64,000 bases of DNA from Saccoglossus kowalevskii (GCF_000003605.2 NW_003137828.1:411409-475408), one strand, 5' to 3'; shown: positions 27,968 to 43,513, counted from the stretch's first letter. A program made the numbers and translations. The notes: a model not told the origin generated them from the sequence alone.

Positions 27968-28739
27968 NNNNNNNNNNNNNNNNNNNNNNNNNNNNNNNNN
28001 NNNNNNNNNNNNNNNNNNNNNNNNNNNNNNNNNNNNNNNNNNNNNNNNNNNNNNNNNNNNNNNNNNNNNNNNNNNNNNNNNNNNNNNNNNNNNNNNNNNN
28101 NNNNNNNNNNNNNNNNNNNNNNNNNNNNNNNNNNNNNNNNNNNNNNNNNNNNNNNNNNNNNNNNNNNNNNNNNNNNNNNNNNNNNNNNNNNNNNNNNNNN
28201 NNNNNNNNNNNNNNNNNNNNNNNNNNNNNNNNNNNNNNNNNNNNNNNNNNNNNNNNNNNNNNNNNNNNNNNNNNNNNNNNNNNNNNNNNNNNNNNNNNNN
28301 NNNNNNNNNNNNNNNNNNNNNNNNNNNNNNNNNNNNNNNNNNNNNNNNNNNNNNNNNNNNNNNNNNNNNNNNNNNNNNNNNNNNNNNNNNNNNNNNNNNN
28401 NNNNNNNNNNNNNNNNNNNNNNNNNNNNNNNNNNNNNNNNNNNNNNNNNNNNNNNNNNNNNNNNNNNNNNNNNNNNNNNNNNNNNNNNNNNNNNNNNNNN
28501 NNNNNNNNNNNNNNNNNNNNNNNNNNNNNNNNNNNNNNNNNNNNNNNNNNNNNNNNNNNNNNNNNNNNNNNNNNNNNNNNNNNNNNNNNNNNNNNNNNNN
28601 NNNNNNNNNNNNNNNNNNNNNNNNNNNNNNNNNNNNNNNNNNNNNNNNNNNNNNNNNNNNNNNNNNNNNNNNNNNNNNNNNNNNNNNNNNNNNNNNNNNN
28701 NNNNNNNNNNNNNNNNNNNNNNNNNNNNNNNNNNNNNNN
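27968..28739. other. Assembly gap (772 N)
   Basis: A run of N. Nothing can be said about its content. A 289-codon frame reported across it is an artefact of unknown bases. Confidence 0.99.
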
Positions 28740-31609
28740 AATGTTACCCTTACTTAACCAATACAGCGCATACGAATTAATTCTTTCCATTATAACTTAG
28801 GTCTTAACACATTAAGAATAACTGACTGACGTTAGATGTGAGAGAGCAAAAGGTGTACAGACAATGCTTGACACCACACTTTTGTTAGGTATATAAAACA
28901 CGTTCATGTTGAAAAATATATAATCTATATTCTTCTATTACATATTTTGTTAATCATTGCAGGGAAACAGGGTTTCAGAAAGTATGAACATTGACAGATT
29001 TATAAAGCGAACCACATTACTGTTACACAGAAAACAACCTATTATCTGAAATGAATGTGAATGTGTTTGACTTTATTTTCGCTCTGTTCTAATTCGATGA
29101 CCATGCGAGTCGTAAAAGTAATATTAATTTCGAAAAGGCCCATACGCATTGTAACATCATGCGCACCGGGCACATGCAAATTGATTTTTTTTCTTGCCAC
29201 GTGCCGTCTATACCTCATGACCCTAAGTACCATTGTACAGACAAAATACGACATAAGGATCATAGCATTATTTTAATGCACCTTGCTTTGAAATATTCCG
29301 ATATAATACTTCGATATACACAAATTTTATGATGTCATAACTATTTTTACTTCCTGTAATTAAAATGAAAAGCAGATGGACCGCAGCTTAGATAGGAAAT
29401 TAAACTTTGGCGTATGTTCACTCATCATACTCACACCAGATCTATGCGTGGCAGAGATATGGCATTTGGTAATTTATTCACCTGTGGCAATTCGTTCATG
29501 TAATATGGCTCTATATATAAATAAATTCCAATACTAAAGTACAAATAACCTGTCAATGTTTTTGTGGACTATGTATTTATGTTTATATTCAGTTAAGCGA
29601 CATGCAGTGATCGATGTGAATTGGTGTACGAGTAGAATTACTTTTCATGTCTACAAAGTCCAGTACATAGAGATTATATAATCGGTGGTCAAGTTAATGA
29701 TTTCTATTCATTCAGTTTTTGTAATCGCAAAAAAACTACCAGACCACAGTATAAAAATACGTATTATAAAAAACTAATTATAAAACAAATATCGAAAAAA
29801 TAAAACAAAATATATGAAATTAAAATTATACCGTTTGCACTATATTGTACTTTAATCAAATTGAAAATGCCAATTCGTGTCACTCACCATGGACACAAGA
29901 TGGACTGAAAATCCTAAATTTGTAAAATGTTCAAATTTGCATGAAATGCTTAATTTGTACTATAAAAAAGTGTAAACGCTATATGCCGAGTGTATATTGA
30001 ACAACACTTAATTGAAGCAAATAAAAGCAGTCACTGAAATGATTGCGCGTCAAACACACTGTGGCATACTAATCCAAAACTACATGACCGGAATAAAATA
30101 AATAATTATAAACAGCTTTTTACATTAATCGTTAACTTGTTCGGTTAAGCGAAGACGCCTCGCCACGCATGCGTAAGTACATATATTTGTAAGTACAATC
30201 AATGCTTATATTGAATTAATTACAGTCTAACATATTGTACTATGATAACATGCATAGTTCATATGTGACGTGGTTTTCTATCAGTGCAGCTAACAACGCA
30301 TTTCTAACGTCCATTCGCGTATTGCTGACGATTATGTTATCAGCTGCGCAAATAGACCATACATTTCACGATATTTCACTCCTAATCATGCCAAGTAGTA
30401 TAATATACATATATTTAGAGGAATAAATTAGTGATTGATTCTAATTGACGGGTAACAAACTAGGATAAACAACATAATGATAGTAACGACGCACATAAAC
30501 TCACGAAAAAAAGTATTGAATTTTATTTCATCGGATTGTGCTACCCTGACAGTTAAGATCGCCATAAGCATGCATAATCTTCAATCATAATTATTCAACT
30601 ACATATTTATGTTAGGAGAGGAGCAGAAAATAGAATATGAATACGTGTATGTGTGTTCAAAATCGTTTGATATATGCAAATACATGATTTTTCATGGAAT
30701 AGTTTATTCGCAGTTCATATTCAAAACTACTTTTATTGTTTACATATTTATTATTTGTGTCAATCGAATCGAAACCATGGACAGAATATATGTCCTATAG
30801 TTATCTCGTTTCGCGTAATTAACACACTTGTCGCATGTTGCTGTCACATAATACCTAGAGAAATGGGGTTGCCTTAAAACCACAACACATAGATTAATAA
30901 TTCATGACCATTTAAATTCAAACATGCCGCGTTCCCAGAAGTTGTATGTTCTCTGTCAAATCTGATAACGCGGGTCAAATTGAATTGTCTAGAATTACTC
31001 GCGATACTGTGAGAAATGTCAAAGTATGTGAACTATCTCACGACGCTTGAATCGTTTTGAACCTGAACCTCAATCTCAATCATTCTATTACATATATCCA
31101 TTACTACGCATAGGAACAAATCACACATTGTTGGCGATGCTATCTTAAAACGTTATAAATGACTGATATATATAGCAAAATTTCTGTCTACACTTCTGTC
31201 GCAAAAGATAACATAAAAAAGAGAACAATTCATAAGAGAATGTGAATACAAACCCGAACTGCAGGGGAGATTAGTGTGCGTGCCTTGGCGATGAAATTGT
31301 ATGTATAATATGAAAATTAATTTCGACGGCTAATAATCGAGATACGTCATGTGGTTACAGATACCACTCTATAATATGTTTAGGTTTCTCAAATGGCAAT
31401 TATGGCTATGATCACTCTCGCTTCTGGGGAGAGGTTTCTGCAACACATATTATTTTGCGCTCATATTGTGTGGTCATTTAAGTGAGTCAGTGTTTTTTAG
31501 TTTTGTCACCAAACCATGATTTTCAGAACGTGAAACAAATGACATGATTTATAATGTTGTTGCAAAGTTTAATTGCGACTAATGTATGTCAGAGACATGG
31601 CTTTCGAAC

Positions 31610-31815
31610 AGCATTTAACTCGGCCATTTTGAATGTGATCTGAAAAACAAAACAAAAGAAATTATATTTCCGTTATATATATAAGATCAATGTATATACC
31701 AAGACGTATATACCAATAGTTGTCCTTGTATACCCGAGATCTGGGTTAGAAATGGCATAAATACTTGGTTTTGATGCATTCAGTCATCTTGAATCGGATC
31801 ATCAAACAATGAGTG
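31610..31815. repeat. Dispersed repeat fragment related to 18960-19110
   Basis: Contains CTCGGCCATTTTGAATGTGATC and, about 170 bp later, TTCAGTCATCTTGAATCGGATC. These are the same two phrases in the same order as at 18960-19110, separated by a longer middle part. Confidence 0.45.
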
Positions 31816-33534
31816 TACATGTGCGTGACAAGATTTATGTTGTATATCAAATAATCATACAAACAAAGTGCGCAAAATGATCTGAAAAAATACATGCATC
31901 AAAGTTCCATAATGCCCAACAAACTGCGTACTGGGCACAATACGTTAAAACCAGCACGGAGAGAGACACTACGACTAGATGCACATTATTAAAAGGATAT
32001 AATTTAAAGGATACTTTGTGTGATAAAATTGAAAAAAAAACACTGAACAGGTAACTCTGAGATTAGTACGCACAAGTCAACGCAACAAACAAATTATACT
32101 TAAATTAATCAAATGTTTTTATTACACTCAAATTTATTAAATCGTAACTACCAGGGGAAATCATAAATGGAGTGTATCCGGTGGCAACTCTTGTATGCAG
32201 TCGTAAACGTTTCCTGTCAGAATTTTCCTCTGTTTATCACGTAGACCGACAAATATACTGCAGTGATGTCAATTAACTTATCAGTGCTTGATATTTGAAT
32301 ACTAATGATTTCGAAAACATATATTAAAAAACATCTCGAATATCTCGTCTTCGGTGGGCTAATATTATGAAATTGTTTGTATCGTTATTTAATTTAGAAA
32401 TCGGGACGTGTCCTGAGTGTAATTTTATATGTTTTATTCGTGCACCCAATTATTGATTGTGTAATTATTATTGCTGTGGGAGACTCTGTGTAATTGTTCG
32501 AATTCAAAGTCGAAAATGTGAATCTGTGATCTGTTGTATTTAATATAAATAAATATATATATAAATATAATACTGAAATGGGTTGTGTTCACTATTCCCA
32601 TCAATTTCATTGATTATACAGGTAATGAGAAATATGCAAATATACAAAGATGTTTCGTGTCAATGTGTGTATCGCAGAATTTCATATCAATATTATATCC
32701 TGGTCGCACCATTATACTATATTTTCTTTAATGATTTTGTTTTGTATTGCAATCCTCATTCATTATATTAACATGTTTATTGGTTTTAACTTTGCCATGT
32801 AATGATTATTTCCATGGATGCACTGAGTAACGTGAACCCATAGAAGCGTATAATTAATATATTTGATACAATTCAAATAATATTTTTCACGAACGCCACA
32901 TGAAAATGAAATACGCGTTTTGAACTTGGCGACACGCGAACATGAAAACAAACTTTATAATTATAGGCAGACAAATGTATACTCGTAGCAACAGGGCTGC
33001 ACTGGTTCAAGAAAATCACAAATTCGCTGTCACGTTATGCGAAATTAATGAATGTGTATTTTATGTTCGAATCGAAGCTTGAACGTAGTTCGTTATTATG
33101 GATTGTTCGTTCGTTCGTTCTAGATAAAGCTGATAGAGCACGTAGCATCAGTGTGCATGTTCTGTACAGATATTCAGTGAATGTTTTAATTAAAGCCTGT
33201 GCTAATAACTTATTTAATAAGGTTGTTTGAATCGTGTAATTCAAACCAACGTAACATGCTACACAATGCAGTCATTCACCCACTCCGACATGTTTGGTAT
33301 GGGCTGTGCATTGCCGACTCCGTCAGTCAGCTAGCTACTTGTGGCGCCGGTTACATTCTGAAGGTCCAGCATTCAGCAGCTCAGATATTCAATATTTTAA
33401 TCACTCAGTGTAGTTGTTGACAACCCAACTTTTCATAAATTCACATGACCGGACAAAACTTCTGTCCGTGTGCGCAATGCTCTGTAAGCGAGGAGAGGTT
33501 TGTCATTTAGTTGCTCCAATTGCACCATGGAACT

Positions 33535-33630
33535 TCCGCATAAATGATTGAGCCTTCCGGCGTATTGTGTCAAACATTAAATGCAAATGAGGCTGCTACT
33601 ACAGACGCCCTGCGATTCAAATTGGCTTCT
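33535..33630. promoter_or_regulatory. Octamer-containing candidate regulatory block
   Basis: A perfect POU-type octamer ATGCAAAT lies at 33581-33588 in a locally GC-richer, high-complexity stretch of intron 1. A single octamer is weak evidence, since this 8-mer is expected by chance several times in tens of kilobases of AT-rich DNA. Confidence 0.15.
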
Positions 33631-36600
33631 GTTAAAAAATAAGGCTTTTCGTTAAAATGAGTACAAATACGCTAATTAGATTAATTAACTATATTTGTGA
33701 CAGTCATTGTTTCTTGTGACATGATGATATGTGAAGAAGATACATATACTTATTTACATAATGATTCATGAATGTTTGTGAATATTCTTGAAATGTTTAT
33801 AAATAAACCTGATTTATAAACAGCATATATCACATAATCTCTAACGAACATTTTATTTACTATAGATACGTTATAACGCCTGGAATCTATTTGTTTCATT
33901 GCTCCGAAATTTTTACCAAAACGTTTTCATCATAGATCGAGCTCCAAAAGACCGGCATAATACGAATTCATTTTTCTGGTAATGTGTCACAGCAGGGGCG
34001 GCAGTGATGGTCGGGTTTGATCGTTTTATATAGTAGTACGCTGTTGGAATTTTTTTCCCCACCACCCATCGCTGTTGCCTGTTATTGAACAAAACAACAC
34101 CCATGGAGACAATCCATGCGCCAATACCGCAATTTTCTAGCCGACCCGCGGCGAGTTTTAATGACGCAGCAAATTACTCAAATGTTCCTCGTTCATAAAT
34201 CTATTGAATAGACGCTGATAGTGTTTGTATGGGGACCTTTTATGGAGATGTTGCTGAAAACCATACAAACATAACATTTGGTAGGAGTACCATCTATAAG
34301 TGTTGGGACACACAGTTCAGTATTTTTGTAATAATGTTTTCTTTAGTATAATTTATAGAATATGAATAATAAACAAATTAGTTTATGAGACAAAAACAAA
34401 AAAATAAAATTGTGTTGTGCCCGCGCTATATAATTTTTTTCTCGTTTTTGTTCACGTTGTTCACGTGTGGCCTGTCAATCTAGGCCAAATTATTTTTGTT
34501 CAAGACAACAAATCGTGTTTATCATTTGTCGGTATCCAGCGCAGTAATTCGAAATTAGTACTTCTTGACAACCTCATAAACGTTAGGCCTTTGCATTGTT
34601 TGTAAATGATTTATTGGTTTTACAATTGATTAATTCAATCTGACAATTGTAGACTTAGTATAATACGTGGATTCATCAAGGATGTCAACTATTATCTCTA
34701 GACTTTCAAAAAGTGTTTAATCCTAATGTTCTTTGATTCAAAACAGCAATTTACAATAATGACGTTTAATTCACTGTAGATCCTTTTCCACATAGTTATT
34801 TGCAAGACTCCTAAGGCCACAGTGTACTACTTCTACCCACGGAAATAACCAAGAACCGCACAAAGAGTTCAGTATCCCAATTGCATTAGTGGCGATGGTG
34901 TTGGTAAATTATAAGTGTTTGGTATTGTCTTCTTATGTCACGTAATATATTGTCTTATGAAGGAATGTGTTTTCATCATTCATTGATTCATCTGCCGGGT
35001 TTTATTATTCCATTCATATACATTTCTACTATGTTCTGGTCTTAACTCTAGTCATCCTCACATTTTTGATAGATAACCTCATCATCTAACAAAACAAATA
35101 TATCGTATGTGGGCTCATTCATTATTTTAACATCATTGAAATGCGTGGTTGCCACAAAATGAAACACAACTAACATCATTTCTTGGATGTGTGTCTTGAG
35201 GTATTTTTTTGAACGTGTATATTGCTACGTGATTGATTCTCCTATTTTCCCTCCGTATTTCTTCTTTTCGTATTAATTCCATGTGATGACACCATCTGTT
35301 AACTCTTTGCGTTGTTTTTCAACTAACACTTGTGAAACTCACCAACTTGTTCCACTATCACAAAACCAACAAGCCTCTGACTCACCTCATCACTACGTTG
35401 ACAGTTGGCTTTAGATCAGACCCCCGGAGTAATATCCCTCCAGATGAACTTAATCTTGACACTTGTGTGTTATCTCTAAAGTCGTACATGTGTTTGTTAA
35501 TAACCTTTTCTGAGTCATCACATCGGTGAGCACTCACCTCATGTTGCATCTGATCTTGTTTTATGTGTTGTATATAGGTATTGTAACACATTACTGTAAG
35601 AAACATCGATACATTAAAATGCTTACTTGAAAAAAGACAACACACTAACTTCATTGAATTGGCTGCTGATATTTAAGCATTGTCGATCGACTGCCTAAAA
35701 CAGAATTTGGGGTCAACATAATCATGGACGTCGATAAAAGTCTCAGATCTGGAGGGTCGATGTTATTTCGAAAAAACATGATTATGCAAATCATTAATGT
35801 CGCCATCACACGCAGTCTATTTGTAGAGTCTTGTCTCATATAATACCGGCGACTACAACACGGGTCATTACAGCGAATGATACGCGCTGTGGAATGTTGC
35901 ATAGGTTGAATGTGAGATGACATGATGATACGAGCACGATGCATCGAACAACACATGTTGTGATGATATTGATATGATATAGACATCGTCAACGTTAGTG
36001 TTTGTCGTGTTTCAACCCAGGATGTAGATAATTCTACGGAAAATGTCATGTTTCATGTCCATAAACAGTACGATGTGCATTTTATTAATTTTGGATCATA
36101 ATGTCCCAGTTGTTTTTAAATAATATTTAAGTTTTAAGGGCAATTACATACTATTATAAGGAACATCTGTTTGAATGGTGCAGCAAACACGGCAGCTGGT
36201 TGTATGTTTAGTTTTACTATAAAGTGTCATGGTAAACATTAGACGCACGTCTGATCACAGACAATGTAGACAATCCACTGCCTGAATGGAATAGCTGTAT
36301 ACAAGAGTTAAACAGAAATAAAAACCAACAATCTCTGAAAAAAAATTTTTTGCACAATTTCGGAAAACTTGTACATTCAGTTATTGAATGTCCTGATTAA
36401 TTAAAATTAATAAATAGCTGACTACTATTTGTGTTACAGTGCTGTTTCTACTTCGATTAGTAATATTGAAAAAATGGCGCATTCATTTGTGGTTACACTT
36501 GTGTATATTGTCTTTGAACTTGGGGATCATTTAGCTGCATTCCTGTCTATTAACACTAATTAACATTTGGAATTGCAGCCAGCGTTACTTACAGCCAAAT

Positions 36601-36769
36601 GATAATGCCACTGGTACATGTCCTACTATGTGGTTTAATGGTACATTCAACAACGTACACTATGCACACAGTAGATAATCAGTCCGTATTTTTGTATACA
36701 AAATTATTATTGAACCTACATAATACATAAATTGTCGCTGGAAATATTGACTTCACAATATACGTTTAG

Positions 36770-36911
36770 ATATCATGGTACACCGCGACACCGTATTGTT
36801 ATCGATGGTCCAAGCATGGTCGTCCATCGCAATGCGGCTGGCTTGTAAGTATTAACGAACTCCGCGAATGGACGGGTGATACAAATATATACTGTACGTT
36901 CGAGTGGCGAT
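36770..36911 (+). other. Coding-like patch, unrecognised
   Basis: Directly after a splice-acceptor-like ACGTTTAG, a + frame stays open for 45-46 codons with a high content of W, C, Y and R (WYTATPYCYRWSKHG, then CGWLVSINELREWTG) and GC-rich third positions unlike the flanks. About 90 bp further, in another frame, a second open stretch contains ISWVISLAELEH, which weakly resembles WLVSINELRE. I do not recognise a family. It could be an exon of an unknown gene, a decayed repeat, or chance. Confidence 0.2.
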
Positions 36912-38424
36912 AACAGAAAAGTTGATGAAATAGAATGATATATCTGGATTTGATGTAGCATTCGATTCGATCCAATTTAAGGAAAATGCCTAACCAAAGA
37001 ATATCGTGGGTAATATCACTGGCAGAACTCGAACATCGCACCGTATTAAATCATTACATCGCCACTTTTAATATGAGTATTTTTCTATCTATTGAGTATA
37101 TTGGTAACAAACATCGGTATTACAATTTGCGATTAAGAAATTGACATTCCACATATATTCAAAACAAAGTTTACAGATTCACTTTGTAAAATGCGATGAA
37201 TCGTCTGCATCAATACTTGACGGGTAATTAGTGACTGTTTACACGAAAGTAAAAGTCAAAAGCAATCTTTCTAAAATGTCTCATTTACCTTAAACTCAAT
37301 AACACTCAATTAATAAGAAAAAAGCACGATTTCCGGAAACGGTGTTTCATTAAACGTAGTCTAAGTAGTGGTATGTTATCACCACGAGTTTTATAGGACA
37401 CGATTGGTGATAATGCATGATAAACATGATATATTGCAAACTAATGGCGCAGGATGTGCATTATTAATTAAGGTATTTGCATAACTGTCTACGACATTTT
37501 CTATGCTACATGAAATATCATTTACATCATTATTCGAAAATCACCGAAAACACTTTTTAGTAAAAGTGATAAAGAACGATTTTGGAGTTGGTTCAAAAGC
37601 AGCAAAATATAAAAAAAAATATGTGCGTGTGGATCTTGGCCCTGATGAATAGAATCATCTTGGGAATACAGTTCTTTTGTTGAATGCAAATAATTGGCAA
37701 TTGACTGACTGTTCCTAACAAATACTCAATCACAAGAACAAATAATTACCTATCAAAATCATTATTTCCAAAACGATAATGTATTGTAACTGATGGCGAA
37801 ATGATGAATGACTGCTAGTGTCCCTTGGTTATATGCGTTCCTGGTGGAAGCAATTTTCTAGCGCCAAGCGAACCGTTAATGGAATGCCGAATTGATGTCA
37901 TTGAAATTGTCGTGATTTGAATCTGTGCGGTTATATACGATGTTACAAAGGAGTATATATGAGCATATGTTTCGTACAACTATTGGATTTCTAATCTATG
38001 TTTAACACGCAGCTTATGTGTTTATAGAAGTTGCTATGACGCCACATTACCTATGCAGAACATGTGGTTATATTTAATCTAGTTCGATTACAGCCCTACA
38101 TTTTGTTAATAATCGAAATTTACCATTTATTCGAAATGACGATGATAGTTCCCCGGTAGCTAAAATAATCATTGTCAAAAACATATGTTCACAGTCAAGG
38201 CCAATTCCATTCATGAAGAGTTGTTTTCCCCATTAATAAATAAAACCATAGCTATAAAAGTGATTACCTCTTTTTAATTTTACTTTGAATTGTGTACGAA
38301 AGTTAATAGAAAACACCATTCGTTTATTTACCTAATCACACGTATCTTTGCATATGCTACTGTCATATATTGTATAATGTGTAATATTTAGTTCCCTCAT
38401 GAGACGAAGCAAAGATAAATCAAC

Positions 38425-38818
38425 ATTATTATTATTATACATCTGTCGCCGTAACGCCATAGGTTACAGCGTGTCGTTATTTTGCGGAATTTTACAGGAT
38501 ATTTTCATCCTACCAAATAAGGAAATGTGAACTCCAAATATGGAATGATTACGCGTTTAAGCCTTCTAATAAAAACAAACATGGCTGCCACCAGGGTTTG
38601 ACCGGACTCCACACAAAGAAGTTCGCTGATTCTGTTCTAAACTTGTTGAATTTCGGCAATCCCATGATGTATCCTTTGAAGGAAGAGATGTATAATAATA
38701 ACGAGGATACCTCAAAGTATGCACTCAGACAGTACGCCTTCGCATCGATACTTCCGCTGTACTGTCTTCGTGAATATTTTGAGGTATTCTCGTAATAACC
38801 TCATATTATTATTATTTA
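38425..38818 (+). repeat. Composite hairpin repeat, copy 1
   Basis: It begins with (ATT)n and ATACATCTGTCGCCGTAACG, and passes CATGGCTGCCACCAGGG and GACCGGACTCCACACAAAG to a GATGTATAATAATAA that inverts the start. It ends in a palindromic module from GAGGATACCTCAAAGTATGC (about 38702) to TTTTGAGGTATTCTCG (about 38792). A second copy lies inverted at 49459-49880. The 65-codon ORF across it (MTGLHTKKFADSVLN) is shared by both copies but resembles no domain I know. Confidence 0.8.
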
Positions 38819-41800
38819 TCGACACTAATTAGATAGTTTACCCAGGCGTTGATATTAGATTAGTCGTATAAGAGAATAAAATAAATTCGGGGGTGTTATG
38901 AATGAATCCATATAGTAATCTTTGATTGACTGAGTGTCCTGTTTTATAAACTATGATATCTAGCATATTAGGGTCGAAACACACTTTCGAAAATTATATT
39001 AAAGAAATCACATATAAGAAGATATGAGAAAATACGACAAATAAATTCTGGCAATTTTAAATAAAACACATATAAAAATAATCTTAAGTGGTAATTCATA
39101 AAGCATAAATAACATCATACATAAAAACAATAGTTGCTGAGAGTGCGTAGCCCAAAATAACTCTGTCCCGTGGTGTTATCCACTTATACCCTGGCTATAC
39201 GGTCAACATAATTTCCTATTAACAAATAATTCTCGCCATATGTTGACACTGACCACTCAAACTACCTAGAGCACACCTGTTTCAGAACTTCACTGCCTTG
39301 AATAACACTACTCTATCCGCGAGATCACTGAAAGTTTACCACGGGGAATTATTGGAATTACTAGCTGTGACGTTATCGCTGACTGGCTACTAAATATTCA
39401 AGTTGTTAAGCCGTTTTGTTATTATGGCGAAGCGCCCTGATAATTAGAGGAGTAGTTTGTCAATCTGCAATTGCAATCATTAAAAATCTTCGTTAAACTT
39501 TAGTAATACATAGTAATACATAGTGATACATTTAATTGTTTGGAATGAAATGTACGCAAGAGAATAAGACATCATTAAATGCTTAATATTATTTGTACAG
39601 TAGGGAATTGTAGGACTGATTGTTGTTATTAGATAGAAATTACAAAGACCCTATAGGGACTCGATTTCTGAAACATGTATCGTTTTTATTCATAATTATA
39701 CAATATTATTAAATCATCTAAAGACATATGTCCAAACAACAGTTAAATCACCTACTAATCAGAAGGAAATACATTATATGTAATATTTTTTATATATCAT
39801 ATCTACCCCGACTGTGCAACTGCGCAATATATAAACCAATTTTGTGCACATATGCTTTTAACCATAAAAACTGCACACTTTAGTTATATATCTGTTCCTA
39901 ATCAACATTTACAAGAAACAATATGTCGATGAACATATGAACCACGATATACGCCTACACCAGTGATCCTTCACACCGTTGTTAACTACAAATACAAAAA
40001 GGTTGATGCGTTATACTACGACAACACAATCTCAGTGTTTTGTTGCTTTGTCTGTTTTGACAGCACGATTACAAATCCGATAACCATGGTAAAAAGGGTC
40101 AATTGTTTCTTTTTGGTCCAGCGGAAATAGCATTGATGTTGACTGTGCGATTCTATTTGTGGAAATGGTTCAATCTGCAAACCGCAGTATCATAGTTTGA
40201 AACTCAGAGAAAAACAGACTTGAGATGTAGGGCAATGTGACCGCCTATTCTGTTTAGTCAAATAATTGCAATTTTCTCTAGAAAATTCCATCAGATAAGA
40301 GACATTTTGATCAGTGGTGGATAATACGTCAATCAGGATATAGTCATTCGGTTACACCTCCCGGGTATCACGTGTAATTGCATAGCAGATGCTCTTTGCC
40401 CCCGCATAATGGTTATTAGTGTTTTGCAAAATTCGCGTCATGAGACGTAGAACATATACTTTGATTAACGTCCGATTGCACGATTTCGTATCTGTCCATC
40501 CCTCTCTCTCTCTCAAGTGCGATGAAACTATTCATGAGCGTGCTTGTTTATGGTCGTATCTGATTGGACGCCATAGCAAAGTTGTGGCCCAATCAGATTC
40601 GTTATTACATATACTAACACTTCAAATATGCTGAGCTGTCTTTGAGCAGTTGAAGGATCGTTTCATTTTCTTTTTACATACTTGTCACCCACAAGTAGAC
40701 ATTTGTGACTATGCATATTGACGCCGCTGTAACCAATAACCAATTCTGACTGAACAATGATTTATCCTAGTTAAATTACGCGAACACAATGCAGTCATTT
40801 TGTTTGGCGTTGTTGTTGGTTTAATCACTAACTATGTACTCAGTAACAACTGGAGTTGTTTGACCCCGGTTTTGGGAGGCGGTCACTTGATAATTGTTGT
40901 ACACTATTCTACACCACGGTGTGACATGTGACGTCATAATATTATATAAGACATGGCAACACGATTATAGTTACACCAAGTGACCTGTTACACTCCGTTC
41001 CATTAATAAATGGATACAGTTAAAACACCTAATGTCTTTTTATATTATTAGGATTGTTGAACTTCTGTATCATTAGTATTTTAATTAGTTTTCTGAAAGA
41101 GCTTAATGGATATATAGATAATTTCCCCTAATGTAAAATATCCACGATCACAATCGCTTTTGATTACGTCATCATGCCATTTTAATGAAAAATTGCAGCC
41201 TTCTGAGTTTTTTGTCCGATTTATGTATCATTCTAGATTTGGTATGTCACCTACAATTGAAAGATTTATAAAATATTCGTGTTTTATTGACTCAAATTCA
41301 CAAAACTTATATGACTGTGTGACTCCGTATGGTTTTATTTTGCAATGGAAAGACTTTAAAAGGGTGATGTGTTATTTTTTTACAAACAGAGTGATCATTG
41401 TTCGATATAAAAGTGTTTAACTTTGGAACGTTCATTAAACTATTATTATTTTTATTAATTTATATTTTTTAACAATTATTGAAAAAAAATCAATTCATAG
41501 GAATGTGTGTATCCTGTAAAGATCATTTATTTATGAGATGAGAAAAATATAGTTGCAAGTGTCATTGTTTTTGGATATATTGCCGTGTCTGTGTGTCTGT
41601 GCAACCCTCAATCCAAACCTAAACCATACAGTTTCCTAAACCTACAAACCGCCTTCAATATGTCGAAATTGTGTTCCTTGGTGATATTCCTAGGAACTGT
41701 AACAAATTCTGATCACGTCATCATATTGAGTATGTGTTTGATATGTATTTTAGGTTTGTATATTGTTCATCACCTATATATCATATTTAATCTTCGCTCT

Positions 41801-43350
41801 CATTAACATAACTGTCATTATTGTTTATCATAATTCCCTATGTTATTTTTAGTATCAATAATCGTCTTCAGAGATATAGTCACCACTTTGTCCTAATTCG
41901 CAACAATTTGTCAACAGGAGTTACGTAAGACGACCAGTCGATGTCCAGTCACAGGCAATCCACAAATAATATGTTTCTATTTTAAGAGGATAGTACACAT
42001 GTGCATTATTGTGCGTATTACTGTTTTCTTCTCTTTTCAGTTTCGAGGGAATTCATTGAATGTCAATTTGTTACTGTGACATTATTTTACGAAGCATATA
42101 CATTGGAATAAGATACTAACGAATATTGAATATTGTAAATCAACATCAACATGATATATAATCACTGAACGCGCTTTCAGTCACGCCTCTCACTATAGAT
42201 CATTTATAGCCACGATCGAACGATTTTTGGGTAAGACATTAGTCGAAATCGTTATAGTGTTAGTACTAACTTTTAAAATATATTCGTAACTTTAAGTTTA
42301 GCTTAAATTTTCTATTTCATAACATTTCAATGGTACGTTGGAATATCATGTAACATACATATTGGGAAATGTCGATTCGAAAGCTATGCAATCATTTCGA
42401 AATACTAAATACTCGATCTATAATCGTTACAGAACGCTCTAAATGTAACTATTGCATTTTATACTTTGATATTTAATGATCGGTGAATCCTGGTTTTGTA
42501 AATCTCACTACTTTCTCATCTATTTAAAGTATTGACATAATTAAATATATTCAATATTCATGTTCTGAAATAGTAGCCCTGTGGAAAATTTCAAATAACA
42601 CAAAAACTTGATAACAGGTTTGCCAGCATTGTTATAGTGAATACTTTTTCGGGGGAAAAATCGCATGTCAATATCCAATTTGAGTATAGCTATGTCTGAA
42701 TATCGAACGAAATCTATATTTCGGTTTACATAATTGTTATAACGAGAGCGTTGTGAGTGAACATAATAGTACACACGACAATTTAAATAAATCTGTTTTT
42801 GTTTCATATCTTAGTAGACTATTCATTAGCCTAAAATAGATTTTATAATTGAAGAATCATTAATTCAAACCAAACTGTCGATGATATTTTTAAGTAAGCC
42901 TAAAAGAAATGTATAATCTCATACCGAAGAAATAATGTCTTAATTGTTTTGGTTTTTGCTGTCACTGTGCTATTCGAGGCTATGTATGGTAATGTTTTAT
43001 TTTTGTTTGGGGGGGATCAATGAATCAATAAAACATTATATCGTCACGTTACTTGTCTCATCCACAGTTTCTCTCCACATTAACACAAGGAGATGGACTC
43101 TTTCCATCGAGGGCAAAGTCATCTATCACGACAGCTCCGTCATAATTGTGCTTTTTGTGTCAAACACAGCACGAATAAACATACGAAGCAGAAATTCCCT
43201 AATACATTTGTAAAAGTAAGCCCTCATGTAAATGGAATTTACAATGACACTGACAGAATTTCATGATTTATTTGCAGAATCTGTTCCTGACAGGAATCCC
43301 ACGCATATCATAAAGAACGTCGATCAAACATGCATAATCGTTAGATGGCA

Positions 43351-43513
43351 GAGTGAGTGAGTGAGTGAGTGAGTGAGTGAGTGAGTGAGTGAGTGAGTGA
43401 GTGAGTGAGTGAGTGAGTGAGTGAGTGAGTGAGTGAGTGAGTGAGTGAGTGAGTGAGTGAGTGAGTGAGTGAGTGAGTGAGTGAGTGAGTGAGTGAGTGA
43501 GTGAGTGAGTGAG
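43351..43513. repeat. (GAGT)n microsatellite
   Basis: About 41 uninterrupted GAGT units. The long minus-strand ORF here (43268-43666) is the THSL translation of the repeat and not a gene. Confidence 0.97.

Noticed and set aside
27921-28790. 289-codon minus-strand ORF
   Set aside because: Almost entirely unknown bases of the assembly gap.
35651-36049. 132-codon minus-strand ORF, among the longest in the window
   Set aside because: Met/His/Arg/Ser-rich composition with no recognisable motif or splice context; compatible with chance.
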